A stretch of DNA of 64,000 bases, from the NCBI RefSeq assembly GCF_024297145.1, contig NZ_JANCTC010000004.1:62001-126000 (forward strand), read 5' to 3'. The DNA is from Mesorhizobium sp. LMG 17147 (GTDB lineage: Bacteria > Pseudomonadota > Alphaproteobacteria > Rhizobiales > Rhizobiaceae). A program made the position numbers and the translations under genes. The notes below the pieces were generated by a model. It was not told the DNA's origin. It did no database searches and saw nothing but the letters and a program-made list of their open reading frames with translations. Shown piece by piece: positions 7,929-17,274 of the stretch; the stretch's first letter is position 1; every line of letters starts with the position of its first letter.

Positions 7929-9788
7929 TTACCGCCTGCCGAACAGCCTCTCGATATCCGACAGCTTCAGCTCGATGTAGGTGGGGCGGCCGTGGTTGCA
8001 GGTGCCGGAGCCGGGCGTCGCCTCCATCTGGCGCAGCAGCGCGTTCATCTCTTCGGGCTTGAGCAGACGGCCGGAACGCACCGAGCCGTGGCAGGCCATG
8101 GTCGCGGCTATTTTGTCCAGCCGCTCCTTCAGCGTGTCGACCGTATCGTTGTCGGCGATCTCGTCGGCGAGGTCGCGCACCAGCTGCTGGACGTTGGTCT
8201 CACCAAGCATCGACGGCGTCTCGCGCACCGCGACGGCACCGGGGCCGAAGCGCTCGATGCCGAGGCCGAAGCGGGCCAGCGTCTCGGAGTGCATGGCGAG
8301 CCGCTCGGCATCTTCCTCCGACAGATCGACGATCTCGGGCAGCAGCAACATCTGTGACGGCACCGCGCGTGAGTGCAGCGCATTTTTCAAGGCCTCGTAG
8401 ACCAGCCGCTCATGCGCCGCATGCTGGTCGACGATGACGAGCGAATCCCTGGTCTGGGCGACGATGTAGTTCTCATGCACTTGTGCGCGCGCCGCGCCCA
8501 ATGCCGTGCCGAGCAGCGTCTCTGCCGCCTGTTCCTGTCCGGCGCGCGCGTCGGCACTGTGCAGTGGGCCGGCGTCGAAGGCCGCCTGCTCGTCCTCGGC
8601 GAAGCCGCCATTTGCAGAGCCCATATCGAGCGGCCGCTGCGGCGAACGGGCAAGATCGAACCCGGCAAAGCCTGAGGCCCGATAGGCGGCCTCGTAACTG
8701 CGGTGACCGTTGGCCGGCCCGCCATGCGCATAGGATGTCGCGCCTGGCCGGAACGCCGCCATCATCCCGGCGGCCCCCGTGGTGGCGGCGCGGATGCCGG
8801 CATGGGCCAGTGCTTCACGGATGGCGCCGACGATCAGCCCGCGCACCAGCCCCGGGTCGCGGAAGCGCACGTCTGCCTTGGCCGGGTGGACGTTGACGTC
8901 GACGATCGCCGGATCGAGCGTCAGAAACAGCACCGTGACGGCATGGCGGTCGCGCGGCAGCACGTCGGCGAAGGCGCCGCGAATGGCGCCGGCGATCAAT
9001 TTGTCACGCACCGGGCGGCCGTTGACATAGGCGTATTGCTGTAGCGCGTTGGCGCGGGTGAAGGAGGGGACCGAGACATGGCCGGCGAGATGCACGCCGT
9101 CCCGCATCGCGTCGATGGCGATCGCATTGTCCGGAAAGTCGGCGCCCATCACCTGTGCCACCCGGCGCAGCCGGCCTTCCGGGCTGTCGTCGGTCGCCGG
9201 CAGTTCCAGCGTCGAGCGGTCCGGGCCGGCCAGGGTGAAGCGCACGGCGGGGAAGGCGATGGCGATGCGCTTGACCACGTCGCCGATGGCCGAGCTTTCG
9301 GCGCGCTCGCCCTTCATGAATTTGAGCCGCGCCGGCGTGGCGAAGAACAGGTCGCGCACCTCGACCGTGGTGCCGCGATTGGCGGCGGCCGGCCTGACGG
9401 CGGAGACGCGACCGCCGTCGATGCCGATCTCGGCGGCGTTTTCACTGGACGCGGTGCGCGAGCGGATCGACAGCCGCGCCACCGAGCCGATCGAAGGCAA
9501 GGCCTCGCCGCGAAAGCCGAGCGAGCGGATGTCGTGAATGTCGTCGGCGAGCTTGGAGGTGCAATGGCGCGCGATCGCCAGCGCCAGTTCCTTTTCCGGA
9601 ATGCCCGAGCCGTCATCGCTGACGCGGATCAGGTTCAGCCCGCCGCCGGCGGTGACGATCTCGACTCTGGTAGCGCCGGCATCGAGCGCGTTCTCGACCA
9701 GTTCCTTGACCACGCTTGCCGGACGCTCGATGACTTCGCCGGCGGCGATCTGGTTGATCATCGTTTCGGAAAGCTGGCGGATGGGCAT
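7929..9788 (-). CDS. mutL: DNA mismatch repair protein MutL
   Basis: 619 residues from the ATG at 9788 (MPIRQLSE); open frame upstream lacks family similarity. The N-terminal GHKL ATPase is clear: [14 protein letters not shown] at about 9-22, [19 protein letters not shown] and GFRGEAL, followed by the second domain with YVNGRPVRD and [15 protein letters not shown] long variable linker (about 320-430) leads to the C-terminal dimerisation domain ending in GTCNHGRPT. MutL couples MutS mismatch recognition to strand removal. The C-terminal domain shows no DQHAxxExxxxE endonuclease pattern in full: [12 protein letters not shown] is present, but whether it cuts DNA needs comparison. Confidence 0.97.
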   Translation of the reverse strand: MPIRQLSETMINQIAAGEVIERPASVVKELVENALDAGATRVEIVTAGGGLNLIRVSDDGSGIPEKELALAIARHCTSKLADDIHDIRSLGFRGEALPSIGSVARLSIRSRTASSENAAEIGIDGGRVSAVRPAAANRGTTVEVRDLFFATPARLKFMKGERAESSAIGDVVKRIAIAFPAVRFTLAGPDRSTLELPATDDSPEGRLRRVAQVMGADFPDNAIAIDAMRDGVHLAGHVSVPSFTRANALQQYAYVNGRPVRDKLIAGAIRGAFADVLPRDRHAVTVLFLTLDPAIVDVNVHPAKADVRFRDPGLVRGLIVGAIREALAHAGIRAATTGAAGMMAAFRPGATSYAHGGPANGHRSYEAAYRASGFAGFDLARSPQRPLDMGSANGGFAEDEQAAFDAGPLHSADARAGQEQAAETLLGTALGAARAQVHENYIVAQTRDSLVIVDQHAAHERLVYEALKNALHSRAVPSQMLLLPEIVDLSEEDAERLAMHSETLARFGLGIERFGPGAVAVRETPSMLGETNVQQLVRDLADEIADNDTVDTLKERLDKIAATMACHGSVRSGRLLKPEEMNALLRQMEATPGSGTCNHGRPTYIELKLSDIERLFGRR

Positions 9789-9867
9789 GGCAGCACTATA
9801 GGCGGATTCGTGGCCGATGCGGGAGGGTAGAATTGCGGAATCCACGCAGCTGACCGCGAGCGCGCGT

Positions 9868-10770
9868 TCAACTCATGAGCTTGGGCAGCGCTGCTGCCAG
9901 TGCATCGACGGCAAGGCGGACTTTCATCGGCAAATGAGGCGTCTGCAACCAAAGGGCATGAACGTCGTAGAGAAACCGGGATTGTTCCGGCAATAGCAGG
10001 ACAAGCGCGCCCGCCTGGATGCGCTGGCGAACCAGCCAGTACGGCAGCCAGGCGAGCCCCATGCCGGCGGCCGCGGCATCGGCAATGGCATCGAGATCGT
10101 CGAGCCGCAATCTGCTGACGGGCCGGATCTCCATCGCGGGCTGGCCGTTGCGCGGAAACAGCCACGGCTGAACGGCGCGCCCGGAACGGCGGTAGATGAT
10201 CGCGTGATGGCTGCCGAGGTCATCTATTTCCTGCGGCTGGCCGTGCCGGTCGAGATAGGACGGCGACGCGCAGACGACCATGTGCTGGCGCGCGATGCGA
10301 CGCGCCATTACCCCGGCCTGGTCCTCCAGGTCGCCCGTTCTAATGGCAAGATCGCAGCCGTCCTCGGCGAGGTCGGCGAGGCTGTCGCTGAACGACAGGT
10401 CAAGTTCCAGCGCCGGATATTGCTGCGCAAGCCCGAACAGGATCGGGGCAACGCAGCGCCGGCCGAAATGCACCGGCATGAGCACGCGCAGCTTTCCGCG
10501 CGGTTCGGCAAGCTGGTCGGCAGCGAGTGCATCCGCGGCCTCCGCTTCGGCAAGCACCAGCCGGCAGCGTTCGTAATAGGCGCGCCCGAAATCCGTCAGG
10601 CTTTGGCGGCGCGTGGTCCGGTTGATGAGGCGCACGCTCAGGCGCTCCTCGAGAAACCGGACATGCTTGCCGACCATCGGCCCGGACAGATCGAGAGCGG
10701 CCGCCGCGGCCGCGAACGAGCCCAGGTCGACGGCTTTGACGAACACGGCCATGCTCGTAAGGCGATCCAT
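9868..10770 (-). CDS. LysR family transcriptional regulator
   Basis: 300 residues from ATG 10770; a TTG two codons earlier is also in frame. The helix-turn-helix region shows [33 protein letters not shown] and [14 protein letters not shown], which is the CrgA/AaeR-like group of LysR proteins. The C-terminal domain contains [10 protein letters not shown] and [14 protein letters not shown]. It is divergent from the quinone-oxidoreductase-like gene at 10874 and probably controls it in response to an unknown compound. It shares the same strand as mutL but is separated by 79 bases and is not obviously part of its unit. Confidence 0.9.
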   Translation of the reverse strand: MDRLTSMAVFVKAVDLGSFAAAAAALDLSGPMVGKHVRFLEERLSVRLINRTTRRQSLTDFGRAYYERCRLVLAEAEAADALAADQLAEPRGKLRVLMPVHFGRRCVAPILFGLAQQYPALELDLSFSDSLADLAEDGCDLAIRTGDLEDQAGVMARRIARQHMVVCASPSYLDRHGQPQEIDDLGSHHAIIYRRSGRAVQPWLFPRNGQPAMEIRPVSRLRLDDLDAIADAAAAGMGLAWLPYWLVRQRIQAGALVLLLPEQSRFLYDVHALWLQTPHLPMKVRLAVDALAAALPKLMS

Positions 10771-10873
10771 ATTCAAAACCTACAGTTTCTGCTGATCTAC
10801 TCAAGCGGCTATTTATCCGCCTGGCCGCCGCTGGCATAGCTGATTCAGTTCAAATATTTTGGAGTTGTGACCG

Positions 10874-11863
10874 ATGGCGCGTGTCGTTCGTTTTCATGAG
10901 CTTGGTGGTCCCGAGGTTCTGCGCATCGAGAATGTCGACATGCCTGCGCCCGGGCGAGGCGAGGTCCAGATCCGTGTCAAGGCGTTGGGTCTCAACCGGG
11001 CCGAGGCGCTGCTACGTTCAGGCAGATATATCCAGACTGCGCCCTTACCTTCGGGTCTTGGGCTTGAGGCGGCGGGTGTCGTCGAGGTGGTCGGCGAAGG
11101 CGTGAGCGGTGTTGCGCCGGGCGATGCCGTCAGCATCGTGCCGCCATTGTCGATGGTACGCTGGCCTGCCTATGGTGAGATTGCCACATACCCCGCCGAG
11201 CTCGTCGTCAAGCACCCGCCGGCGCTGAGCTGGGAAGAGGCGGCCGCCGCGTGGATGCAATATCTCACGGCCTATGGTGCGCTGATCGACATTGCCCAAC
11301 TTGGCCGGGACGACGTTGTCGTTATCACCGCGGCCTCGAGCAGTGTCGGACTTGCGGCGATCCAGATCGCCAACCTGGTTGGCGCGACCCCGATCGCGGT
11401 CACGCGGACGTCCGCCAAGAAGCGGGCTTTGGTTGCGTTCGGCGCGGCCCACGTCATCGCTTCGGCGGAAGAAGATCTGGAGGCCAGGCTCAAGGAAATC
11501 GCCGGCCCGGACGGCGTGCGCGTGGTGTTCGACGCCGTCGGCGGTCCGATTTTCGAGCCTCTGACGGCAGCGATGGCACCGGGTGGCATTCTCATCGAAT
11601 ATGGCGGCTTGAGCCTCGACCCGACACCCTTTCCGCTGCCTGCAGTGCTGGCAAAGACACTGACGCTGCGCGGTTATCTCATGCATGAGATCGTGCGCGA
11701 TCCGGTCCGGCTGCAGGCCGCCAAGGCGTTCATCCTTGACGGACTGAGCTCGGGTTCGCTGAAGCCGGCAATCGCCAGAACCTTTCCGTTCGACCAGATC
11801 GTCGAGGCGCATCGTTATCTCGAAGCGAACGAACAATTCGGCAAGATCGTCGTGACGGTTTGA
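10874..11863 (+). CDS. Zinc-independent medium-chain dehydrogenase / NADPH:quinone oxidoreductase family
   Basis: 329 residues of the medium-chain dehydrogenase/reductase fold. The start MARVVRFHELGGPEVL is typical of quinone oxidoreductases, as are [26 protein letters not shown] at about 58-72 and a cofactor-binding block VVITAASSSVGLAAIQIANL. The glycine-rich GxGxxG motif is replaced by A-S-S-S-V-G, as in this subfamily. No catalytic or structural zinc cysteines are visible. It should reduce a quinone or an alpha,beta-unsaturated carbonyl with NADPH in the cytosol. It is divergent from a LysR gene 103 bases away, so it is probably inducible. Confidence 0.88.
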   Translation: MARVVRFHELGGPEVLRIENVDMPAPGRGEVQIRVKALGLNRAEALLRSGRYIQTAPLPSGLGLEAAGVVEVVGEGVSGVAPGDAVSIVPPLSMVRWPAYGEIATYPAELVVKHPPALSWEEAAAAWMQYLTAYGALIDIAQLGRDDVVVITAASSSVGLAAIQIANLVGATPIAVTRTSAKKRALVAFGAAHVIASAEEDLEARLKEIAGPDGVRVVFDAVGGPIFEPLTAAMAPGGILIEYGGLSLDPTPFPLPAVLAKTLTLRGYLMHEIVRDPVRLQAAKAFILDGLSSGSLKPAIARTFPFDQIVEAHRYLEANEQFGKIVVTV

Positions 11864-11880
11864 CCGGGCATTTATCGGCA

Positions 11881-12783
11881 TCACGCCTGCGCCGCCAGCC
11901 AGTCCCGCACCTTGCGGGCGTTGTCGCTGAGCTCGCGGTTCCTCGACCAGATGACGTGAAAGCCCTTGCCGGTCGTCATCGTGTGGCCGGTGACGCGCAC
12001 CAGCAGCCCTGATGCCAGCAGCCGCTCGGCGAGGTGACCCCAGCCGAGCGCGATGCCTTGCCCTTCCATGACTGCCTGGATCACCAGCGCATAGTCGTTG
12101 ATGCGCAAGCCACGTCCGGCATCGGCGATGTCGACACCGGCCGAGGCGAACCATTCGTCCCAGCTCGCGGCCTCGCGAAACGGCTCTTCGAGATGGATGA
12201 GGCGGTGCGATTGAAGGTCCGCGACACGCTCGGGCAGCCCGAACCGGGCCACATAACTCGCGCCGGCAACGGGGAATATCACTTCATCGGCCAGCGGCAG
12301 GGAATGATAATCCGGCCATTCCCTGGGCTCGCCGCCGCGGACGCCGAGCGGGATGTCCTCGGCGATGATGTCGAGATCGCGGTCGGCGGTCTGGATGCGC
12401 AGGTCGATGCCCGGCAATTCGTCGCGAAACTGCTGCAGGCGCGGCATCATCCAGAATGAGGCGAAGGCGGTCGAGGCGGCGAGCGTCACATGCGCGCCGA
12501 CGGCGATCTGGCGCAGATCCTCCGCCGACTTGCGGATGTGCGACAGGCCGAGCGAGACGTCGGCATGGAAGCGGTCGCCGGCCTCGGTAAGGCTGACTTG
12601 CCGGTGACGGCGCTGAAAGAGTTTGGCGCCGAGCTGTTCTTCGAGCCCGCGGATCGCATAGGACACGGCAGCCTGCGTCATGCCGAGCTCCCGTCCGGCG
12701 GCGGTAAAGCTCGACAGCCGCCCGGCGGCCTCGAAAACGATCAGGCTGCCCGCCGACGGCAGCAGGTGGCGCAAGCTTCGCAT
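11881..12783 (-). CDS. LysR family transcriptional regulator (GcvA-like)
   Basis: 300 residues with an N-terminal helix-turn-helix (IVFEAAGRLSSFTAAGRELG, TQAAVSYAIRGLE, LFQRRHRQVSLTEAG) and a GcvA-type ligand domain (DIIAEDIPLGVRGG, INDYALVIQAVMEGQGIALGW). It is divergent from the MttB-like methyltransferase at 12875 with 91 bases between the starts. Such regulators are regularly paired with catabolic genes for amines and betaines in rhizobia, so it probably controls the methyltransferase and the solute-binding protein downstream. The inducer is not known. An inverted repeat lies over its own start codon. Confidence 0.88.
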   Translation of the reverse strand: MRSLRHLLPSAGSLIVFEAAGRLSSFTAAGRELGMTQAAVSYAIRGLEEQLGAKLFQRRHRQVSLTEAGDRFHADVSLGLSHIRKSAEDLRQIAVGAHVTLAASTAFASFWMMPRLQQFRDELPGIDLRIQTADRDLDIIAEDIPLGVRGGEPREWPDYHSLPLADEVIFPVAGASYVARFGLPERVADLQSHRLIHLEEPFREAASWDEWFASAGVDIADAGRGLRINDYALVIQAVMEGQGIALGWGHLAERLLASGLLVRVTGHTMTTGKGFHVIWSRNRELSDNARKVRDWLAAQA

Positions 12784-12796
12784 AAGCTGACCTTAT
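12782..12796. promoter_or_regulatory. Candidate LysR operator
   Basis: ATAAG (12782-12786) and CTTAT (12792-12796) form an inverted repeat with a 5-base spacer that fits the T-N11-A shape bound by LysR proteins. It overlaps the start codon of the LysR gene. Binding is inferred. Confidence 0.4.
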
Positions 12797-12874
12797 ACAA
12801 GAGATCAGGATTTTCCAGCGTCACAGCTGCATTTTGTCTGGCTAGATTGGTCGAGACAGGAAGATGGAGCCTCC

Positions 12875-14425
12875 ATGAACGCACCGGCCGTTGAAGTGAG
12901 CGAACATACCAATCGTCGCGCGGGCGGCCGCCTGGGGCGCAAGGCGCTGCGAGGCGCACCCGTTGCGTCATTTCCGACCCTGGTTCGCAAGATTCCGGTG
13001 TATCAGATGGTTCCGGACGAGGCGGTGGAGCTGATCCACCAGGAATCGCTCTCGATCCTCGAAGAGGTGGGATGCGAGTTCCGCGACGACGAGGCGATCG
13101 CACTGTGGAAGGCGGCGGGCGCCGATGTCTCGGAGACAAGGGTCCGCATCGACCGCGCCCTGCTGATGGAGCTCATCTCGAAGGTCCCGTCGGAATTTAC
13201 GCTCAATGCGAGGAATCCCCAGCGTTCGGTACGTGTGGGTGGCAACAACTCCATCTTCGTGCCGATGTATGGCGCGCCTTACGTGCGCGACCTCGACAAC
13301 AACAGGCGCTACGGAACACTCGCCGACCTCAATAATTTCCACAAGCTCGCCTACATGGCGCCGGCGCTGCATTCGTCGAGCTCGATCATCTGCGAGCCGA
13401 TGGAAATTCCAGTGCCGAAACGTCACCTCCACATCATCCATTCGGCGCTGAAGCACTCCGACAAGCCGTTCATGGGCATCGTGACGTCCAGGGATCGGGC
13501 CGAAGACACGATGGCGATGGCGGGCATCGTGTTCGGCGAGGACTATGTCCGCGACAACCCGGTGCTGGTGGCGATCACCAACTGCAATTCGCCGCTGGTC
13601 TGGGATGCCACCATGCTGGACGCGATGAAAGTCTATGCGCGCCATAACCAGCCGCTGATCCTCGCGCCCTTCGCCCTTTGCGGCGCCTCGACTTCGGCCT
13701 CTGCCGTCGGTGCGGTCGCGCAGGTCAACGCCGAAGCGCTGGCGGGCGTCGCGTTCACACAGCTATTGCGTCCGGGTTCGCCGCAGATCTACGGACAGTT
13801 CATGGTGACGGTCGACATGAAGACCGGCGCTCCCATGGGCGGCACGCCGGAGGCGGCCCAGATGATGTATCTCATGGGCGCGCTGGCGCGGAAGTATCGG
13901 CTGCCGTGGCGCACGTCCGGTTTCCATGTCGGCTCGAAGCTGAACGACGCCCAGGCGGGCTACGAGGCGAACATGCTGATGCATGCCGCCATCCTTGCCG
14001 GCGCCAACTACATCTGGCACTCCGCCGGCTGGCTCGAGGCCGGCCTGACCTGCGGCTATTCGAAATTTGCTACCGACTGCGAGCAGCTTGTCGGCTGGTA
14101 CAAATATGCTGGCGGGCTGCCATTCGACGATTTCAAGGAGGCTATGGCGGCTATCCGCGAGGTCGGACCGCAGGGCCATTTCCTCGGCACCCAGCACACG
14201 CTCGAACATTTCGAGTCCGCCTTCTTCATACCGAGCATCATGGACTTCAATTCGTTCGAACAGTGGAAGGCGGAAGGAGCAAAGGACCACGACACCCGCG
14301 GCCGCGAGAAAGCGCGCAACATGCTCGCCGATTACGAGGAGCCGAAGCTCGACGAGGGCATCGCCGATGGTCTCAAAGATTTGATTGCGCGGCGCGAGGA
14401 GAAACTGCCGGACAGCGTTAGTTGA
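12875..14425 (+). CDS. Trimethylamine methyltransferase (MttB) family protein, non-pyrrolysine type
   Basis: 516 residues of the MttB/MtgB superfamily. It has a basic N-terminal extension ([14 protein letters not shown]), then [24 protein letters not shown], a [10 protein letters not shown] block and a C-terminal region with [33 protein letters not shown]. Archaeal MttB reads an in-frame amber codon as pyrrolysine; no amber interrupts this frame, so it belongs to the non-pyrrolysine branch. Characterised members there demethylate quaternary amines such as glycine betaine, proline betaine or carnitine onto a corrinoid protein. No corrinoid protein is encoded nearby. A LysR gene is divergent, and a solute-binding protein gene follows 41 bases later. 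Confidence 0.85.
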   Translation: MNAPAVEVSEHTNRRAGGRLGRKALRGAPVASFPTLVRKIPVYQMVPDEAVELIHQESLSILEEVGCEFRDDEAIALWKAAGADVSETRVRIDRALLMELISKVPSEFTLNARNPQRSVRVGGNNSIFVPMYGAPYVRDLDNNRRYGTLADLNNFHKLAYMAPALHSSSSIICEPMEIPVPKRHLHIIHSALKHSDKPFMGIVTSRDRAEDTMAMAGIVFGEDYVRDNPVLVAITNCNSPLVWDATMLDAMKVYARHNQPLILAPFALCGASTSASAVGAVAQVNAEALAGVAFTQLLRPGSPQIYGQFMVTVDMKTGAPMGGTPEAAQMMYLMGALARKYRLPWRTSGFHVGSKLNDAQAGYEANMLMHAAILAGANYIWHSAGWLEAGLTCGYSKFATDCEQLVGWYKYAGGLPFDDFKEAMAAIREVGPQGHFLGTQHTLEHFESAFFIPSIMDFNSFEQWKAEGAKDHDTRGREKARNMLADYEEPKLDEGIADGLKDLIARREEKLPDSVS

Positions 14426-14466
14426 TAACGGGCGAAGACCCGATGGGAACCATAACGGAGGAAAAA

Positions 14467-16116
14467 ATGACACTCTTCAGAAGCAACGGTGATCGCGTAC
14501 CGAGCGCCATCGAAGCGATGGCCAGCGAGGCTCGTGCAGGTCGTGTGGATCGGCGCGAGTTTCTGGCTCTGGCAAGCGCCTTCGGCGCATCGACGGCCTT
14601 TGCCTACGGCATGATCGGCCTTGCCGTGCCGCAGCGGGCTTTGGCTGAAGAGCCGAAGAAAGGCGGCACGCTCCACGTTTCGATGTCGGTGAAGGCACAG
14701 AAGGATCCGCGCACCTACGACTGGGTGGAACTTGCGAACATTTCACGCTGCTGGCTGGAGCCGCTTGTCCGCTACACCCGCCAGTTTACATTCGAGCCGG
14801 TTCTGCTCGAAAGCTGGGAGGTCAACGACGACGCCACCGAATATGTGCTGCATGTTCGCAAGGGCATCGCCTGGAACAACGGCGATGCTTTTAGCGCCGA
14901 AGATGTGGTCTACAATCTGACGCGCTGGTGCGAGAAGGCTGCAGCCGGCAATTCGATGGCCGCGCGCGTCGGTGCGCTGATCGATGCAAAGACCGGCAAG
15001 GCCAGGGAAGGGGCGATCACCAAGGTCGACGACAACACGGTGAAGCTGAAGCTGAACGAACCGGACATCTCGCTGATCCCGAACTTCACTGACTATCCGG
15101 CGCTGGTGGTCCATCGCAACTTCGACGCCGACGGCGCCAATCCGATCGAGAAGCCGGTTGGCACCGGGCCGTTCGAGCTGGTGTCTTATGCGGTCGGCCA
15201 GAAAGCGGTCGTCAAACGTCGTGAAAATGGCAAATGGTGGGGCGGTGAAGCGCTTCTCAACGGCGTCGAATTCATCGACTACGGAACCGATTTCAACGCC
15301 TCGATAAATGCATTCGACTCCGGCGAAATCGATCTCAACTTCGAGACGCCTGCCGACTTCATAGACATCCTCGACAAGATGGGGCTGGTGAAATCGGAGG
15401 TCGCGACAGCGACCACGCTCGTTGCCCGCACCAACATCACGCACAAACCCTACGATGACAAGCGGGTCCGCAACGCCCTCCAGATGGCCGTCGACAACAA
15501 TGCGGTGCTCGAACTTGGCTATGCCGGGCGAGGCACCGTCGGTGAAAATCACCACGTCAGCCCGATTCATCCGGAATACTACGCGCTGCCCAAGAAGACA
15601 CGCGACGCCGCGGGCGCCAAGAAGCTGATGGCGGAGGCCGGGCAGGCCGACTTCGAGCATGAACTGATCACCGTCGAGGACGATTGGCAAAAGAACACCG
15701 GCGACGCGATTGCCGGCCAGTTGCGCGATGCCGGGATCAAAGTGAAGCGCACGGTGCTGCCGGGTTCGACCTTCTGGAACGACTGGACGAAATATCCTTA
15801 TTCCATGACCATCTGGTACATGCGCCCGCTTGGCGTCCAGGTGTTGGCGCTCGGCTATCGCACCGGCGAGGCCTGGAACGAAACCGGCTACTCGAACCCT
15901 GATTTTGACGCCAAGCTCAAGCAGGCTCTCTCGCTCATCGACGTCGAGAAGCGCCGCGAGGTCATGAAGGACATCGAGCAGATCCTGCAGGATTCGGGCG
16001 TCATCATTCAGCCGTTTTGGCAGAAGCTGTTCAGCCACATGAACGAGAAGGTGAAGAACTACGGTGTGCACCAAACCTTCGAGATGGATCTCCAGAACGT
16101 CTGGCTGAACGCCTGA
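14467..16116 (+). CDS. ABC transporter substrate-binding protein, family 5 (peptide/opine type), Tat-exported
   Basis: About 549 residues from ATG 14467, chosen because GGAGG lies 5-9 bases upstream; earlier in-frame starts have none. The N-terminus carries [10 protein letters not shown] followed by a hydrophobic stretch, a twin-arginine-type signal, so the protein is probably folded before export to the periplasm. The mature part matches the SBP_bac_5 fold: [53 protein letters not shown] and a C-terminal [23 protein letters not shown]. Such proteins deliver peptides, opines or other small solutes to an ABC importer. No permease or ATPase gene follows, which is unusual. Context with the MttB-like gene suggests an amine or betaine ligand. 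Confidence 0.88.
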   Translation: MTLFRSNGDRVPSAIEAMASEARAGRVDRREFLALASAFGASTAFAYGMIGLAVPQRALAEEPKKGGTLHVSMSVKAQKDPRTYDWVELANISRCWLEPLVRYTRQFTFEPVLLESWEVNDDATEYVLHVRKGIAWNNGDAFSAEDVVYNLTRWCEKAAAGNSMAARVGALIDAKTGKAREGAITKVDDNTVKLKLNEPDISLIPNFTDYPALVVHRNFDADGANPIEKPVGTGPFELVSYAVGQKAVVKRRENGKWWGGEALLNGVEFIDYGTDFNASINAFDSGEIDLNFETPADFIDILDKMGLVKSEVATATTLVARTNITHKPYDDKRVRNALQMAVDNNAVLELGYAGRGTVGENHHVSPIHPEYYALPKKTRDAAGAKKLMAEAGQADFEHELITVEDDWQKNTGDAIAGQLRDAGIKVKRTVLPGSTFWNDWTKYPYSMTIWYMRPLGVQVLALGYRTGEAWNETGYSNPDFDAKLKQALSLIDVEKRREVMKDIEQILQDSGVIIQPFWQKLFSHMNEKVKNYGVHQTFEMDLQNVWLNA

Positions 16117-16221
16117 GTTGCCAGCAGAGGACGCGTTGCAGGATTTCATGGACCGCAAGAAAGCCGACGGGCAAGATGCGTGGTACTGATAGCTTCCGTC
16201 AGTGAACAATCGGGGACACCC

Positions 16222-16701
16222 ATGAAACTGCCACTTTTTGTTGCCGCGCTTTCGATGGCCTTGCCGGCGGCCGCGTTTGCCGGCCCTGCTGCCAATGCCG
16301 TGAAGTTCTTTTATGTCCCGTCGGTCAAATTCGAGGCCGATGCGCAATATCGCGACCGCTTCACCGCACCGGTGACGAAACTGTTCGAACTGAACGACAG
16401 TGCGGCAAAGAACCATCCGGATGAAGTTCCCTGCATCGACTTCGCCCCTGGTCTCGATGCGCAGGACTATGACGAAAAGACCGTGGCCAAGACACTGACG
16501 CTGGCCGAAACGCTGGATGGCGACAGCGCCGAGGTGACGGCGACCTTCAACCTTTTTCCGGAAGGGAATGATTCCAAACGCGAAATGGTCTGGTCGTTGA
16601 AGAAGATCGACGGCCAGTGGAAGGTCGCAGACATCACCTCGAAGACCAGCGGTTGGACGCTGAGTGCGCTCGAATGCCTGGCCGGGCAGTCGCCGGAGTG
16701 A
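16222..16701 (+). CDS. Secreted hypothetical protein, first of a tandem paralogous pair
   Basis: 159 residues from ATG 16222, chosen because the product then begins with a signal peptide (MKLPLFVAALSMALP then AAAFAGPA); an upstream in-frame start would bury it. The mature protein shows NAVKFFY, a central CIDF followed by an acidic QDYDEK, GDSAEVTATF and a closing IDGQWKVADI with LSALECL. The general layout resembles DUF3828-type periplasmic domains (a small alpha-beta sandwich), but I am not certain of that. Two cysteines are placed as in the next gene, which is clearly a relative, and they could form a disulfide. Function unknown. Confidence 0.7.
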   Translation: MKLPLFVAALSMALPAAAFAGPAANAVKFFYVPSVKFEADAQYRDRFTAPVTKLFELNDSAAKNHPDEVPCIDFAPGLDAQDYDEKTVAKTLTLAETLDGDSAEVTATFNLFPEGNDSKREMVWSLKKIDGQWKVADITSKTSGWTLSALECLAGQSPE

Positions 16702-16705
16702 TGCC

Positions 16706-17263
16706 GTGCTCCGCTGCCATCCCTGGCTTTTGGCGACTGCGTGCCTGCTGACCGGATTGAGCAGCGCCGCCGCTCAGGGCCTGTTCGGCGCGCCGCCCGC
16801 AAACGCGCCGGCCGACAGTGCGGCACCGCCGAAGGCAGTTTTGCCGCCGGCAGAAAACGCGCCGGCCGCACCCGTGCAGCCGGGCTCGCCGACCGCGGTG
16901 GTGAAGCCGTTCTACGAGCATGCCGGGCTCGAGGTCGATCCGGCTCAGCGGGGCCATTTCGCCGACCCGGCAAAGTCGGTGCTCGACAAGAGCGACGCGC
17001 TGCGGAAGTCGGGGCAGGGCGAATGCCTCGATCCCAACATGGCGCTCGACAATTCCGAATACGACAAGGCGGAGATCGACAAAAGCCTGAAGACCATCGA
17101 AGCGATCAAGGGCGACGAGGCCAAGGTCGTCGTCGCCTTCGTCGTCGCCGGCAACCCGCACCGGCTGGAGTGGAAATTCAGGAAAGTCGACGGCGACTGG
17201 AAGATATCGGACCTTCTCTCGGTGACCGGCGAATGGGCGCTAAGCCAATACCAGTGTGAGTGA
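16706..17263 (+). CDS. Secreted hypothetical protein, second of a tandem paralogous pair
   Basis: 185 residues from GTG 16706, five bases after the previous stop; a GGAG lies just upstream. The signal peptide is LRCHPWLLATACLLTGLSS followed by AAAQG. A proline- and alanine-rich linker (about 30-60) then leads to a domain that aligns with the previous protein: AVVKPFYEHAG, ECLDPNMALD, EYDKAEIDKSL, GDEAKVVVAF, LEWKFRKVDGDWKISDL and a terminal ALSQYQCE. The two genes are therefore a tandem duplication. The linker suggests tethering or spanning near the cell wall. The gene is followed 11 bases later by an enolase-family gene, but a functional link is not evident. Confidence 0.7.
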   Translation: MLRCHPWLLATACLLTGLSSAAAQGLFGAPPANAPADSAAPPKAVLPPAENAPAAPVQPGSPTAVVKPFYEHAGLEVDPAQRGHFADPAKSVLDKSDALRKSGQGECLDPNMALDNSEYDKAEIDKSLKTIEAIKGDEAKVVVAFVVAGNPHRLEWKFRKVDGDWKISDLLSVTGEWALSQYQCE

Positions 17264-17274
17264 GAACGGAACCG

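Noticed and set aside
12875-14425. Possible pyrrolysine codon in the MttB-like gene
   Set aside because: The frame is continuous to its TGA with no internal TAG, so it belongs to the non-pyrrolysine branch.
16117-16189. A short frame ending FMDRKKADGQDAWY before TGA after the solute-binding protein gene, like the tail of a lost protein
   Set aside because: It has no start, is only about 24 codons and I could not connect it to a family; it may be chance in a GC-rich spacer.
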